Shown here: one piece after another, positions 1 through 7,517 of the stretch | Position numbering within the stretch: the first letter of the stretch is position 1 | How the letters are laid out: each line of letters begins with the position of its first letter | Assembly: GCA_963781345.1 (NCBI GenBank) | Contig: CAWAFQ010000003.1 | Span: 1 to 64,000, forward strand | Reading direction: 5' to 3' | Source of the DNA: JBBRHQ01 sp963781345 | Lineage (GTDB): Bacteria; Actinomycetota; Thermoleophilia; Solirubrobacterales; 70-9 | DNA: 64,000 nt | Notes under the pieces: model-generated | Database searches by the model: none | What the model was told of the DNA's origin: nothing | What the model saw: the letters and a program-made list of their open reading frames with translations, nothing else | Position numbers and translations under genes: made by a program

Positions 1-240
1 TGTAATTTTCCCGTCGCAGTTTCACCCATAATCAAACCTTAGGCGTATATTATGGTGCTGCTGATAGCACCTGCTGTCTGGCAACCTGTGATCTGAATCA
101 GTTATTGGAAGATTTATGCGATCACACGTGTTGCTGCCGCTTTTGATAGAGACCATCTGTCTTTCCGGAGATAATATTCTGAAAAATCCGATTATCAGTC
201 CTATTTTGGAACATGAATGGGAAGACAAATATACACTGAT
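1..240. other. AT-rich foreign segment at the window edge
   Basis: This stretch is much richer in A and T than the rest of the window, and the composition changes abruptly at about base 240. All frames are broken by stops. On the minus strand a short reading frame beginning near base 36 (MGETATGKL) runs off the window edge behind a weak AAGG motif; its P-loop-like look is too short to interpret. The rpmI and rplT genes normally expected after infC are absent here. A chimeric contig join is the likeliest reading; a transferred fragment cannot be excluded. Confidence 0.6.
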
Positions 241-243
241 CCC

Positions 244-263
244 GGCGCTGCTGGCGCAGCGCC
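244..263. other. Perfect hairpin at the composition break
   Basis: GGCGCTGC, a four-base loop TGGC, and GCAGCGCC form a perfect 8-bp stem a few bases inside the GC-rich DNA. It lies about 100 bases beyond the infC stop and has no following T-run, so it is not a textbook terminator. An inverted repeat at a breakpoint could also have promoted a template-switch artefact. Confidence 0.4.
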
Positions 264-358
264 GCGCCGGGAGGGCCGGAGCCACCACCGATGTGGGACG
301 GCCAGGGCGTCGGAGCGGATCGCCGAGGTGGTCGCCGGCGCCTGAGCGCGGCGGCGCT

Positions 359-1174
359 TCAGCCGGCTTCGGCGGCCGGCTCGGAGGGCTCGGAGCTCGC
401 CTCTGCGGGCTTTGCGTCGGCAGGGGTCGCCTCGGCGGGCTTCGCCTCGGCGGGGGTCGCTTCTGCGCGCTTCGCGTCGGAAGGGGTCGCTTCTGCGGGC
501 TTCGCGTCGGCCGCGGCCCCATCCGGCTTCGCCGCGACCGCGGTTACTTCCGGTTTTGCCGCGGCGGTGGCTCTCTCCGGCTTCGCTTCGGCCCCATCCG
601 GCTTCGCATCGGATGAGACCTTGACCGCCTCGCGGGTCGGGGCGACCATCATGCTCATGTTGCGTCCCTCCTGCAGCGGCTGGGACTCCACCGTCGCGAG
701 CTCGCCGAGGTCGCCGACGAGGCGCTTCAGCAGCGTCCGCCCGCGCTCGGGGTGGGCCTGCTCGCGGCCGCGGAACATGATCGTGATCTTGACCTTGTCG
801 CCGCCGCGCAGGAATCGCTCGACGTGACCCTTCTTGGTGTTGTAGTCGTGGTCGGCGATCTTCGGCCGCAGCTTGATCTCGCGCACGTTGACCTGCTGCT
901 GGTGCTTGCGCGCAGCCTTGGCCTTCTGCTCCTGCTCGTACTTGTACTTCGAGTAGTCGAGGAGACGGGTGACCGGCGGCTTTGCGTCGGCGGCCACTTC
1001 GACCAGGTCGAGGTCGGCCTCACGGGCACGCTCGAGCGCGTCGTCGATCTCGATGATCCCGACCTGCTCGCCGTCGGCGCCGATCAGGCGCACCTTGGGC
1101 ACCCGGATCCGCTCGTTGATCCGAGTCGTGTCGCGTTCCGGCGGTCGCCGATCGAACCTGCGCGGGATCGGCAC
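359..1174 (-). CDS. infC: Translation initiation factor IF-3 with a long repetitive tail
   Basis: IF-3 binds the 30S subunit, keeps it apart from 50S and proofreads the start codon. Residues 1-180 carry both family domains: N-terminal RINERIRVPKVRLI and ...LLDYSKYKYEQEQKAKAARK, then the C-terminal KEIKLRPKI-like region, GDKVKITIMFRGRE and the MMVAPT end. The usual length is about 180-200 residues; this one is 271. The extra ~85 residues are low-complexity repeats of the type AKPAEATPAD. The apparent start is GTG with no purine-rich ribosome site; the bases just upstream are pyrimidine-rich. It follows thrS on the same strand, the classic thrS-infC order. Identity is certain; the start codon is less so. 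Confidence 0.95.
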   Translation of the reverse strand: MPIPRRFDRRPPERDTTRINERIRVPKVRLIGADGEQVGIIEIDDALERAREADLDLVEVAADAKPPVTRLLDYSKYKYEQEQKAKAARKHQQQVNVREIKLRPKIADHDYNTKKGHVERFLRGGDKVKITIMFRGREQAHPERGRTLLKRLVGDLGELATVESQPLQEGRNMSMMVAPTREAVKVSSDAKPDGAEAKPERATAAAKPEVTAVAAKPDGAAADAKPAEATPSDAKRAEATPAEAKPAEATPADAKPAEASSEPSEPAAEAG

Positions 1175-1274
1175 TAGAAGGAGGAGTGGTGGAGCTTCAA
1201 ATGATCAGGAGGTAGCAGCGGCACGGCGGGCGCTCAGCGGCGCAGGGATGTCGTGCCAACAGTCAAGTGCGCGC

Positions 1275-1302
1275 AGTATAGAGGCACATCGCGCGGCTGC
1301 AA
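1275..1302 (-). promoter_or_regulatory. Probable infC promoter
   Basis: On the minus strand TTGCAG (1302-1297) and TATACT (1280-1275) are separated by 16 bases, a good sigma70-type match in an otherwise GC-rich gap. It would give an infC leader of about 95 nt, so infC may be transcribed independently of thrS. Confidence 0.6.
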
Positions 1303-1312
1303 GCGCGAGCGC

Positions 1313-3247
1313 TCAGCCCGCGTCTGGCGAAGCGCCGAGACGCGCCGCGAACTCCTCGACGCCGAGCGCCCCGAGCTCGCCCTCGTCATGGGAGCGGACC
1401 GCGAGCGCTCCCGCCTCCTGCTCGCGGTCTCCGACCACCAGCATGTAGGGGTAGCGGCCGAGCTCGGCGGCGCGGATCTTCTTGCCGACCGACTCCGAGC
1501 GCTCGTCGATCGTGACCCTCACTCCCGCCTCGGCGAGCCGGTCGCGGACCTCGCGCCCGTAATCGGCGTTTCGGTCCGTGACCGGGAGGACGATCGCCTG
1601 CACCGGCGCCAGCCAGTCGGGAAAGCGGCCGGCGTAGTGCTCGATCAGGATCCCGGCGAAGCGCTCCATCGAGCCGAGCAGGGCGCGATGGATCATCACC
1701 GGACGCTGCCGCCTGTCATCCGGGCCGGTGTAGGAGAGGTCGAAGCGCTCGGGCATCTGGAAGTCGAGCTGGCAGGTCCCGCACTGCCAGGAGCGCCCGA
1801 GGGCGTCGGTCACGTGAAAGTCGATCTTCGGCCCGTAGAAGGCCCCGTCGCCTGGATTGATTTGGTACTCGCGGCCCTGGCGCTCGAGCGCCTCGGTCAG
1901 TGCCGCCTCGGCCTTCGCCCACTGCTCCTCGGTGCCCATCGCCTTCTCGGGGCGGGTCGAGAGCTCGACGCGGACGTCGGTGAACCCGAAGCGCGCGTAG
2001 AGCTCGTCGATCGCCTCGCAGATGTCGATCACCTCGTCGGCTATCTGGTCCTCGGTGCAGTAGACGTGGGCGTCGTCCTGGGTGAATGCCCGAACCCGAA
2101 GCAGGCCGTGCAGGACGCCCTCGCGCTCGTTGCGCGAGACGCGGCCGAACTCGGCCATTCGCAGCGGCAGCTCGCGGTAGGAGTGGCGCTGGGAGCCGAA
2201 GACGAGGCAGGCGCCGGGGCAGTTCATCGGCCGCAGCGCGAAGCGGCGATCGTCGGAATCCATGAAGTACATGTCGTCGCGGTAGTTCTCCCAGTGGCCG
2301 GAGCGGTGCCATAGCTCCTCGTCGAGCACCTGCGGGGTGGCGATCTCGACGTAGCCGCGGCGGCGCAGCTGCTCGCGCACCTCGGCCTCGATCAGCCGCA
2401 GCAGGACCGTGCCGTTGGGCAGCCAGAACGGCATCCCCGGCGCCTCCTCGCGCAGCATGAATATCCCCAGCTCAGGGCCGAGGCGGCGGTGGTCGCGGGC
2501 CTTGGCCTGCTCGATCCGCTCGAGGTGGGCCTCGAGGTCGGCCTTGGAGAAGAAGGCGGTGCCGTAGATCCGGGTCAGCATCTGGCGGTTCTCGTCGCCG
2601 CGCCAGTAGGCGCCGGCCAGCGAGCTCAGCTTCAGCGCCTTGATGCGGCCGGTTGAGGGCCCGTGGGGGCCGCGGCAGAGGTCCTCGAAGGGACCGTTGC
2701 GATACAGCGAGACGGTCTCGGTTCCCTCGTCGCGGACCAGGTCCTCGATCAGCTCGACCTTGTAGTCCTGGCCCTGCTCGCGGAAGAGCTCGATCGCCTC
2801 GGCCGCCGGGATGTCGCGGCGCTCGAAGCTCTCGTCGGCCTTGATGTGGGCCCGCATCGCCTCCTCGATCCGCGCCAGGTCGTCGTCGCTGACCCTGGAT
2901 TCGGGCGGGAACTCGAAGTCGTAGTAGAAGCCGCTCTCGATCGGCGGCCCGATCGTCACCTTGGTCCCCGGGTAGAGGTCGACCACGGCCTCGGCCATGA
3001 CGTGGGCGGCGTCGTGGCGGATCAGCTCCAGCGCCTCCGGGTCGCGGTCGGTGATGATCGAGATCTCCTCGCCGTCGGCGAGAGCCGCGGAGAGGTCGCG
3101 CAGCTCGCCGCCGGCACGGATCGCCAGCGCCGCCCGCGCCAGCCCGGGCCCGATCGCCGCCGCGGCCTCGGCCCCGGTCGCATCCGCGGCAAGCTCGAGA
3201 GGCGTCCCGTCCGGCAGTTTCACGGTGATCTGGCCCATCGCACCCAT
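1313..3247 (-). CDS. thrS: Threonyl-tRNA synthetase
   Basis: Charges tRNA-Thr with threonine in the cytoplasm. The domains run in family order: an N-terminal TGS domain (MGQITVKLPDG...), a second editing-type domain with HDAAHVMAEAV and CRGPHGPSTGRIKALKL, the class II catalytic core with FWLPNGTVLLRLIE, MNCPGACLVFGS and RAFTQDDAHVYC, and a C-terminal anticodon-binding domain (YMLVVGDREQEAGALAVR). Its 644 residues are normal for the family. Two ATGs compete: 3247 (MGAMGQ) and 3238 (MGQITV); the second matches the usual TGS start. A 47-bp palindromic element lies 25 bases upstream. No T-box leader is visible. Confidence 0.96.
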   Translation of the reverse strand: MGAMGQITVKLPDGTPLELAADATGAEAAAAIGPGLARAALAIRAGGELRDLSAALADGEEISIITDRDPEALELIRHDAAHVMAEAVVDLYPGTKVTIGPPIESGFYYDFEFPPESRVSDDDLARIEEAMRAHIKADESFERRDIPAAEAIELFREQGQDYKVELIEDLVRDEGTETVSLYRNGPFEDLCRGPHGPSTGRIKALKLSSLAGAYWRGDENRQMLTRIYGTAFFSKADLEAHLERIEQAKARDHRRLGPELGIFMLREEAPGMPFWLPNGTVLLRLIEAEVREQLRRRGYVEIATPQVLDEELWHRSGHWENYRDDMYFMDSDDRRFALRPMNCPGACLVFGSQRHSYRELPLRMAEFGRVSRNEREGVLHGLLRVRAFTQDDAHVYCTEDQIADEVIDICEAIDELYARFGFTDVRVELSTRPEKAMGTEEQWAKAEAALTEALERQGREYQINPGDGAFYGPKIDFHVTDALGRSWQCGTCQLDFQMPERFDLSYTGPDDRRQRPVMIHRALLGSMERFAGILIEHYAGRFPDWLAPVQAIVLPVTDRNADYGREVRDRLAEAGVRVTIDERSESVGKKIRAAELGRYPYMLVVGDREQEAGALAVRSHDEGELGALGVEEFAARLGASPDAG

Positions 3248-3271
3248 GCTATCCACGCCCCCGCCCCACCG

Positions 3272-3318
3272 ACGTGGGACCTTTCCTACAGGACAGTCCT
3301 GGCGAAAAGGTCCCACGT
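3272..3318. repeat. Palindromic intergenic element, family A copy 1
   Basis: Perfect 13-bp arms ACGTGGGACCTTT (3272-3284) and AAAGGTCCCACGT (3306-3318) flank a 21-base spacer, which itself holds the small palindrome AGGACAGTCCT. A second copy at 48469-48513 has the same arms and the same spacer length. Both sit upstream of minus-strand genes. It could be an operator or a REP-like mobile palindrome. Confidence 0.75.
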
Positions 3319-3398
3319 GCCCAGGGTGCCTGCCTGCCGCGCGGTGGGGCCGGTTGTCAATCCCGATAGGACCGGCAGCAGCTGGGTGAGCTCGAGAG

Positions 3399-5219
3399 CT
3401 AGCCGCGGGCCGGGCCCTGGCGAGCGGCGCGTACGGCGATCAGCGGGCAATCGCTACGGCCGCGAACAGGGCCGACCCGCTCCCAGAGCAGGTAGGGGCC
3501 GGCGCGGCGGGCAAGGCGCAGGCCGCGGTAGGGCGCGCCCGGCCGGTCCTCACCGGTGATCACGTAGCGCACACCCTTCGGGGGGGCTCCCCCTCCCCCA
3601 CTTCCCTCGGGCTCGATGCAGACCCGGCCACCGCGAAGCTCCCAGGCGACGTAGGGCACCCCGTGCTCGTCGGTGAGGAACCTGGCCGGCGCGAGGACGA
3701 CGGTCGAGGAGCCGGCGATGGCCGGGCGCAGCTCGGTCAGCTTCGGGCTGTAGGAGGTCGGCCCCACCGGGGCGTTTGCGAGGGCGAGCGCGGTGCAGGC
3801 CGCGGCCCCGACGATGAAGGCCGCGGCCGCGAGCGGGGCGAGGATCGCGCGCAGCGCCGGCTCGCCCAACTCGGAGGACCTGAGGTCGAGCAGCGGTCGC
3901 ACGATCAGCAGCATTGCGGCCGGAGCGATCATCGCCACCGCCTTTGCCGCCGTGTAAGGGGTCCCGCCAATCCGGGCCGCCGCGTATGCGCCGAGGGCGG
4001 CGAGCAGCGCCGCCGGGATCGCCACCTCGGCCCGGCGCAATGCCCAGACCAACCCGTTGGCGAGCAGCGCCAGCCCCAGGGCTACGCCGGCGTAGTAGCC
4101 CACGGCGGGAACCGCCCCAGCGCCCGGCGTCAGGCGGAAGTCGCCCGAGGGCCAGATCCCGAGCGCCTCGAACGGCGAGATCTGGCCGAAGAGGTTGCCG
4201 AGCCCGGCGCCGGCGGGGTCGAACGTCTCGAAGCTTGCGAAATCGATCATCCGCCCGATCTCGGGAGCGGCGAGGACAACGAACACCAGCCCGGCGAGCA
4301 GCCCCGGCCGCGCCACGGCCGAGATCGTCCTCGAGACCGAGCCGCCCCGCATCGCGACCACGGTCAGCACAGCGACAGCCCAGATCGCCGCCGTCGCTGC
4401 GAGCCAGGTGAGGCCCGGAAAGCTGTAGACGTAGACGCTGCCGACGGCGACCAGCGCCAACGGAACCGCCCGCAGCGGCGAGTCGCCCCAGGCGGCGGAC
4501 TCGTCGGCGTCGCGCAGCCCGAGCAGCCCGATCGCGAAGGCGAGGATGAAAAGCGCCTGCGTAGTCTCTTTGAACGCCCCCTGGGCGAGGTAGGAGACAA
4601 CCATGTAGGGGAGCCCGACCAGTAGCGCCCCGATCAGCCGCCGCCCGGGCGAGAAGGACCCGAGCGCTCCGAACGCGGTCAGGCAGGCGAGCACGGCGAC
4701 CGCAACGGTGAAGCCGCCAAAGCCCTGGACGAGGCCGACGTCGAGGCCCTTGCCGAGGGCGACGACGACCGAGTGCGGCCCCAGCGGATAGCCCTGTGCG
4801 AGGAGCTGGGACCCCGTGCCCCCGGCGAGACGATCGGCACTCAGCAGGTGCTGGGACATGTCCGGGTTGAAGCTGGTTCCGAGGATGCCGAAACGCCCCT
4901 CGGCGACGAACGGGATCGAGGCGGCGACCACGGCGACGGCGGCCACGGGGGCTCCGATGCCGAGCGCCTCACGGCCACCGTCCACCCGCCGCCAGAGGTA
5001 GATCGCCGACGCGAGGGTGAGGACGAGAACAGCGGCGGCGGAGATCGCGCCGTCGCCGGACAGGCGCACGGTCGCCCAGCAGAGCGCGCAGAGGAGCGCC
5101 AGTCCGACCGCCGGCGAGAGCCAGGACCAGCGGCGCCGGCCGCAGAGGGCGATCGCACCCTGACCGAGCAGGAGCGAGGCGGCGCAGACGGCGAGAACCG
5201 ATACATAGGTGGCGATCAC
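3399..5219 (-). CDS. Large polytopic membrane protein, possibly GT-C-like
   Basis: A 606-residue protein made mostly of hydrophobic segments (roughly a dozen), followed by a soluble C-terminal part of about 130 residues that ends CPLIAVRAARQG. An extracytoplasmic loop near residue 115 reads TSFNPDMSQHLLSADRL; an acidic residue in the first long loop is typical of GT-C glycosyltransferases that use lipid-linked sugars. That is the only functional hint. The start is GTG at 5219. It stands alone, divergent from the secreted 3D-domain protein. No family could be named with confidence; an integral membrane envelope-assembly enzyme is a guess. Confidence 0.75.
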   Translation of the reverse strand: MIATYVSVLAVCAASLLLGQGAIALCGRRRWSWLSPAVGLALLCALCWATVRLSGDGAISAAAVLVLTLASAIYLWRRVDGGREALGIGAPVAAVAVVAASIPFVAEGRFGILGTSFNPDMSQHLLSADRLAGGTGSQLLAQGYPLGPHSVVVALGKGLDVGLVQGFGGFTVAVAVLACLTAFGALGSFSPGRRLIGALLVGLPYMVVSYLAQGAFKETTQALFILAFAIGLLGLRDADESAAWGDSPLRAVPLALVAVGSVYVYSFPGLTWLAATAAIWAVAVLTVVAMRGGSVSRTISAVARPGLLAGLVFVVLAAPEIGRMIDFASFETFDPAGAGLGNLFGQISPFEALGIWPSGDFRLTPGAGAVPAVGYYAGVALGLALLANGLVWALRRAEVAIPAALLAALGAYAAARIGGTPYTAAKAVAMIAPAAMLLIVRPLLDLRSSELGEPALRAILAPLAAAAFIVGAAACTALALANAPVGPTSYSPKLTELRPAIAGSSTVVLAPARFLTDEHGVPYVAWELRGGRVCIEPEGSGGGGAPPKGVRYVITGEDRPGAPYRGLRLARRAGPYLLWERVGPVRGRSDCPLIAVRAARQGPARG

Positions 5220-5325
5220 GAGGTGGCGAGGATATGTGCCGAGAGCTCGGCGCCTGTACCTGCAACCGGGGGAGCGCGGGCGCCCGCGCTCGCCATCCGG
5301 CCGCGATCAGTAGTACAAACGCACC

Positions 5326-6111
5326 ATGCGCACTTCCCGCAAGCGCGCCGCAACCCTCGCCTGCGCCCTCTCGGCCTACGCCGCGATCGCCGTCGGCAGC
5401 GCCGCGACGGCATCGGCGAAGCCGCGCCACGGGCACTGGCTTCGCAACGTCACCGTCACCCAGTACTGGCCCGTGTCGGAGTCCTGGTTCAACGGCAGGC
5501 GCGTGCCGGCTCCGGGCCTGTCGGGCCGCCACCGGGTCGACTGGCTCTACTCGGCCAGCGGCCTCTGCATGGAGGGTGACGGCTACGGACTGGACGGCAG
5601 CCGCTACCACCTCGATGCGCCGGGCTCCCAGGGCTGGGTCGACGTCCACGGAATCCTCACCAGCAACTGGGCCTCGCGCCCGCCCTACTGGCGGGCGGTC
5701 GGCTGGCGCAACAAGCACGGCGGGGTCACCTACCCGCTCGCCGGCGGCGGCTGGTCGAACGGGCGCGCCAAGCGCTACCGGCCACCGGCGGGGATCAGCT
5801 TCGCCCGCGGCCCCTCCCTGCCACTGCGCTTCTGGCACAGCATCGCCACCGATCCCAGGACCATCCCCAGAGGCCGCTGGGTCTACGTCCGCGCCTACCG
5901 CCACACCCCCTCGCGCGGCTGGTTCCGCGCCCAGGACACCGGCGGCGCGATCAACGGCCACCACATCGACGTCTACCGCCCGCCCCCGAACCACCCGAGC
6001 AGCGGAAAGACGCTCACCGGCCGCAGGATCTGGGTCGCCCCCCGCGGCTATCGCCCGATCAAGGGCCAGGGGCCGATCGAGGGCGACGGCGGCGGGATCG
6101 GGCCGGGCTGA
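5326..6111 (+). CDS. Secreted 3D-domain (double-psi beta-barrel) protein
   Basis: A Sec signal peptide occupies residues 1-31 (MRTSRKRAATLACALSAYAA... ending ASA-KP). The C-terminal third matches the 3D domain, named for three aspartates: SIATDPRTIPRGRWVYV, then FRAQDTGGAINGHHIDVYR. In peptidoglycan-active proteins such as MltA and stationary-phase Rpf-like hydrolases this domain forms the catalytic barrel. The middle region (residues 40-150, rich in W, Y and G) is not recognised. A cell-wall role outside the membrane is likely. A TACAAA/TAGTAC box just upstream of the ATG suggests a very short leader. Confidence 0.8.
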   Translation: MRTSRKRAATLACALSAYAAIAVGSAATASAKPRHGHWLRNVTVTQYWPVSESWFNGRRVPAPGLSGRHRVDWLYSASGLCMEGDGYGLDGSRYHLDAPGSQGWVDVHGILTSNWASRPPYWRAVGWRNKHGGVTYPLAGGGWSNGRAKRYRPPAGISFARGPSLPLRFWHSIATDPRTIPRGRWVYVRAYRHTPSRGWFRAQDTGGAINGHHIDVYRPPPNHPSSGKTLTGRRIWVAPRGYRPIKGQGPIEGDGGGIGPG

Positions 6112-6173
6112 GCGGCGCCGGGCGGACCCGGAAACGACTACGCTCTCGGCGGAACCGACCCAGGAGCGTCCCG

Positions 6174-6497
6174 ATGCCCCAAGTGAAGCTTCACCGCTGC
6201 CCGTTCACCTTCGTCCACAACAATCTCGACCATTGCTGGAAGGTGCAGAAGGCCCTCGACGAGCAGGGCATCGACTACGAGGTCGTCAAGGCGCCCGTCT
6301 ATCCCCGCGGCCGCCGCAAGGACGTGATCGGCATCAGCGGGCAGCAGATGCTCCCGGTGATCGAGTTCGAGGACGGCTCCGCCTATCGTGCGGAGTCAAA
6401 GGACATGGCCGAGACGATCAACGCCGGAAGACTCTTCGAGCAGGCCTCCGCGGGTGCCGCACCGTCCGCCACTGCCCCGCCGTCCGAGAAGGCCTGA
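6174..6497 (+). CDS. Thioredoxin-fold / GST N-terminal-domain protein
   Basis: A 107-residue small protein with LHRCPFTFVHNNLDHCWKVQKALDEQGIDYEVVKAP followed by QQMLPVIEFEDGS, the beta-alpha-beta and cis-proline pattern of glutaredoxin/GST N-terminal domains. There is no GST C-terminal helical domain. The active-site motif has a single cysteine (CPFT) with another at CWK ten residues on. The last 20 residues are low-complexity. An AGGAG motif nine bases upstream supports the ATG. Substrate unknown; glutathione is uncommon in this phylum, so a mycothiol- or protein-thiol role is possible. Confidence 0.75.
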   Translation: MPQVKLHRCPFTFVHNNLDHCWKVQKALDEQGIDYEVVKAPVYPRGRRKDVIGISGQQMLPVIEFEDGSAYRAESKDMAETINAGRLFEQASAGAAPSATAPPSEKA

Positions 6498-6564
6498 CCG
6501 GGTCACCGGCTCGCCCCCGAGGGTTCCTGCGGTGCGGCCGGAACTCGGCCGCGAGACCGGGCGA

Positions 6565-6637
6565 TGGGCGCTACTGGGCTCGAACCAGTGACCTCCAGCT
6601 TGTCGAGCTGGCGCTCTCCCAACTGAGCTAAGCGCCC
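6565..6637 (-). tRNA. tRNA-Val (GAC), with unusual C33
   Basis: A complete cloverleaf: acceptor GGGCGCT/AGCGCCC, D-stem GCTC/GAGC, anticodon stem CCAGC/GCTGG, T-arm ACTGG-TTCGAGC-CCAGT, discriminator A. The loop reads TCGACAA, giving anticodon GAC (valine) but C rather than the near-universal U at position 33. The 3' CCA is not encoded. The promoter lies just upstream. Confidence 0.93.
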
Positions 6638-6647
6638 CGGGTCGCGC

Positions 6648-6675
6648 AGCCTAGCAACGCGCCGCGGGCTCACAA
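6648..6675 (-). promoter_or_regulatory. tRNA-Val promoter
   Basis: Minus-strand TTGTGA (6675-6670), 16 bases, then TAGGCT (6653-6648), ending ten bases before the tRNA 5' end. The tRNA-Cys gene has an identical TAGGCT box at the same distance. Confidence 0.65.
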
Positions 6676-6723
6676 ATGCAAGCAGGCGTTCATTCCTGTG
6701 GACCGCGTCGCAACGGCGTGTCG

Positions 6724-6738
6724 GAATTGGTCCAATTC
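6724..6738. promoter_or_regulatory. Perfect 15-bp palindrome upstream of the sigma28-type promoter
   Basis: GAATTGG-T-CCAATTC is perfectly symmetric and ends 20 bases before the -35 element at 6759. Size and position suit a dimeric regulator. No binding protein can be assigned from sequence. Confidence 0.45.
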
Positions 6739-6758
6739 GTTGAAATGCAGGGCCGGGC

Positions 6759-6786
6759 TTAACCCGATGCCCTACCCTGCCGATAG
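6759..6786 (+). promoter_or_regulatory. Sigma28 (FliA/WhiG)-type promoter
   Basis: TTAACCCGA, 11 bases, then GCCGATAG (6779-6786) matches the TAAA-N15-GCCGATAA consensus of flagellar and sporulation sigma factors in both boxes and in spacing. A sigma factor of exactly this family is encoded at 17496-18275. Predicted transcription start is about 6792. Confidence 0.75.
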
Positions 6787-6791
6787 GAAGA

Positions 6792-6955
6792 CGAAACTTT
6801 TCCGCCAAGGTAGTGTTGTTCAAATAGGCGTCGCTTGCAGGCAAGACGCCGCTGAGGACCAGGACTTCAAGGTTTAAGGACCGACGAGCCAGTGGTTCCG
6901 ATTGCTGGTGGTACGTCCTTCGGAAGCAAGGGGCCCCGTTCAGGGGCCCTTTTCC
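6792..6955 (+). ncRNA. Putative ~165-nt structured small RNA under sigma28 control
   Basis: The sequence lies between a sigma28-type promoter and an intrinsic terminator and contains no convincing reading frame; every start codon soon meets a stop or runs through the terminator. It folds well on inspection: a strong hairpin near 6827-6852 (GGCGTC...GACGCC enclosing CTTGC/GCAAG), a second arm GGAC...GTCC near 6878-6918 enclosing CCAG/CTGG, then the terminator. I do not recognise an Rfam class. A regulatory RNA tied to motility or differentiation is inferred. Confidence 0.6.
6928..6955 (+). terminator. Rho-independent terminator of the small RNA
   Basis: GGGCCCC (6931-6937), loop GTTCA, GGGGCCC (6943-6949), then TTTT. 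The stem extends through flanking AAG/TTT pairs. It is one of only two clear stem-plus-T-run terminators in the window. Confidence 0.85.
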
Positions 6956-7028
6956 GTTCCGCGGGCGGCCCGAGCGGACGGGCCCGAGCACACCGATGAG
7001 CGGCGGGGATCGAGGCCCCCGGTGGCGC

Positions 7029-7373
7029 TCAGGCGCCAGGGTCCGGCGGCGCCAGGGGCTCGACCGTGAGCGTCAACCCCTCGACGGCGGCAATCCTCAC
7101 GCGCTCCCCCGCCGGGATCGCCTCGGCGGCACGAGCATGCCAGTTTTCACCGCGCAAGCGGACGGTGCCGGCCCGGGGGCCGACAGGCTCCACGACCTCC
7201 GCGAGCCCCCCGGGCATCGCCTCGGATCCGGTCTGCACGCGGCGATTGCGCATCCACTTGCGCCAGAAGGCGATCTCCCCCAACTCGAGGAAGAGGGCGA
7301 CCACGACCACGATGATCCCGGCGGCCGGCGAGAGAACGAAGATCAAGAGCAGAATCGCGAGCAGTAGCAGCAT
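7029..7373 (-). CDS. NfeD-like membrane protein
   Basis: A 114-residue protein: one long N-terminal hydrophobic segment or hairpin (residues 1-30), a short basic linker (WRKWMRNRRVQTGSEAM), then an OB-fold NfeD domain with the typical GTVRLRGENWHARA and GERVRIAAVEGLTLTVEPL. NfeD proteins accompany stomatin/flotillin-type membrane scaffolds, but no partner lies nearby. TAGGCT and a GAGGG ribosome site precede the ATG. Family is well supported; role unknown. Confidence 0.85.
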   Translation of the reverse strand: MLLLLAILLLIFVLSPAAGIIVVVVALFLELGEIAFWRKWMRNRRVQTGSEAMPGGLAEVVEPVGPRAGTVRLRGENWHARAAEAIPAGERVRIAAVEGLTLTVEPLAPPDPGA

Positions 7374-7382
7374 CGTTCCCTC

Positions 7383-7388
7383 AGCCTA
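7383..7388 (-). promoter_or_regulatory. -10 box of the NfeD-like gene
   Basis: TAGGCT on the minus strand, nine bases before the ATG at 7373, overlapping the leader that holds GAGGG. Same hexamer as at the tRNA genes. Confidence 0.5.
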
Positions 7389-7517
7389 GAAGGTGGACCC
7401 CGCGGGCGATCGGCTACCACGGCATGAGCCATCACAGAGAATGCGCCGAGGACTTTGTTGCGACTGGTCTGCTGAGCTAGAGTCTCCCCCATCGGCACAG
7501 CTATCAGGAGGTAGGGA

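Noticed and set aside
3319..3398. T-box riboswitch upstream of thrS
   Set aside because: No specifier stem or T-box sequence; the notable feature there is the short family A palindrome.
3663..4625. Long plus-strand frame opposite the membrane protein
   Set aside because: Antisense shadow of a convincingly coding frame; composition is charged low-complexity typical of GC-rich reverse frames.
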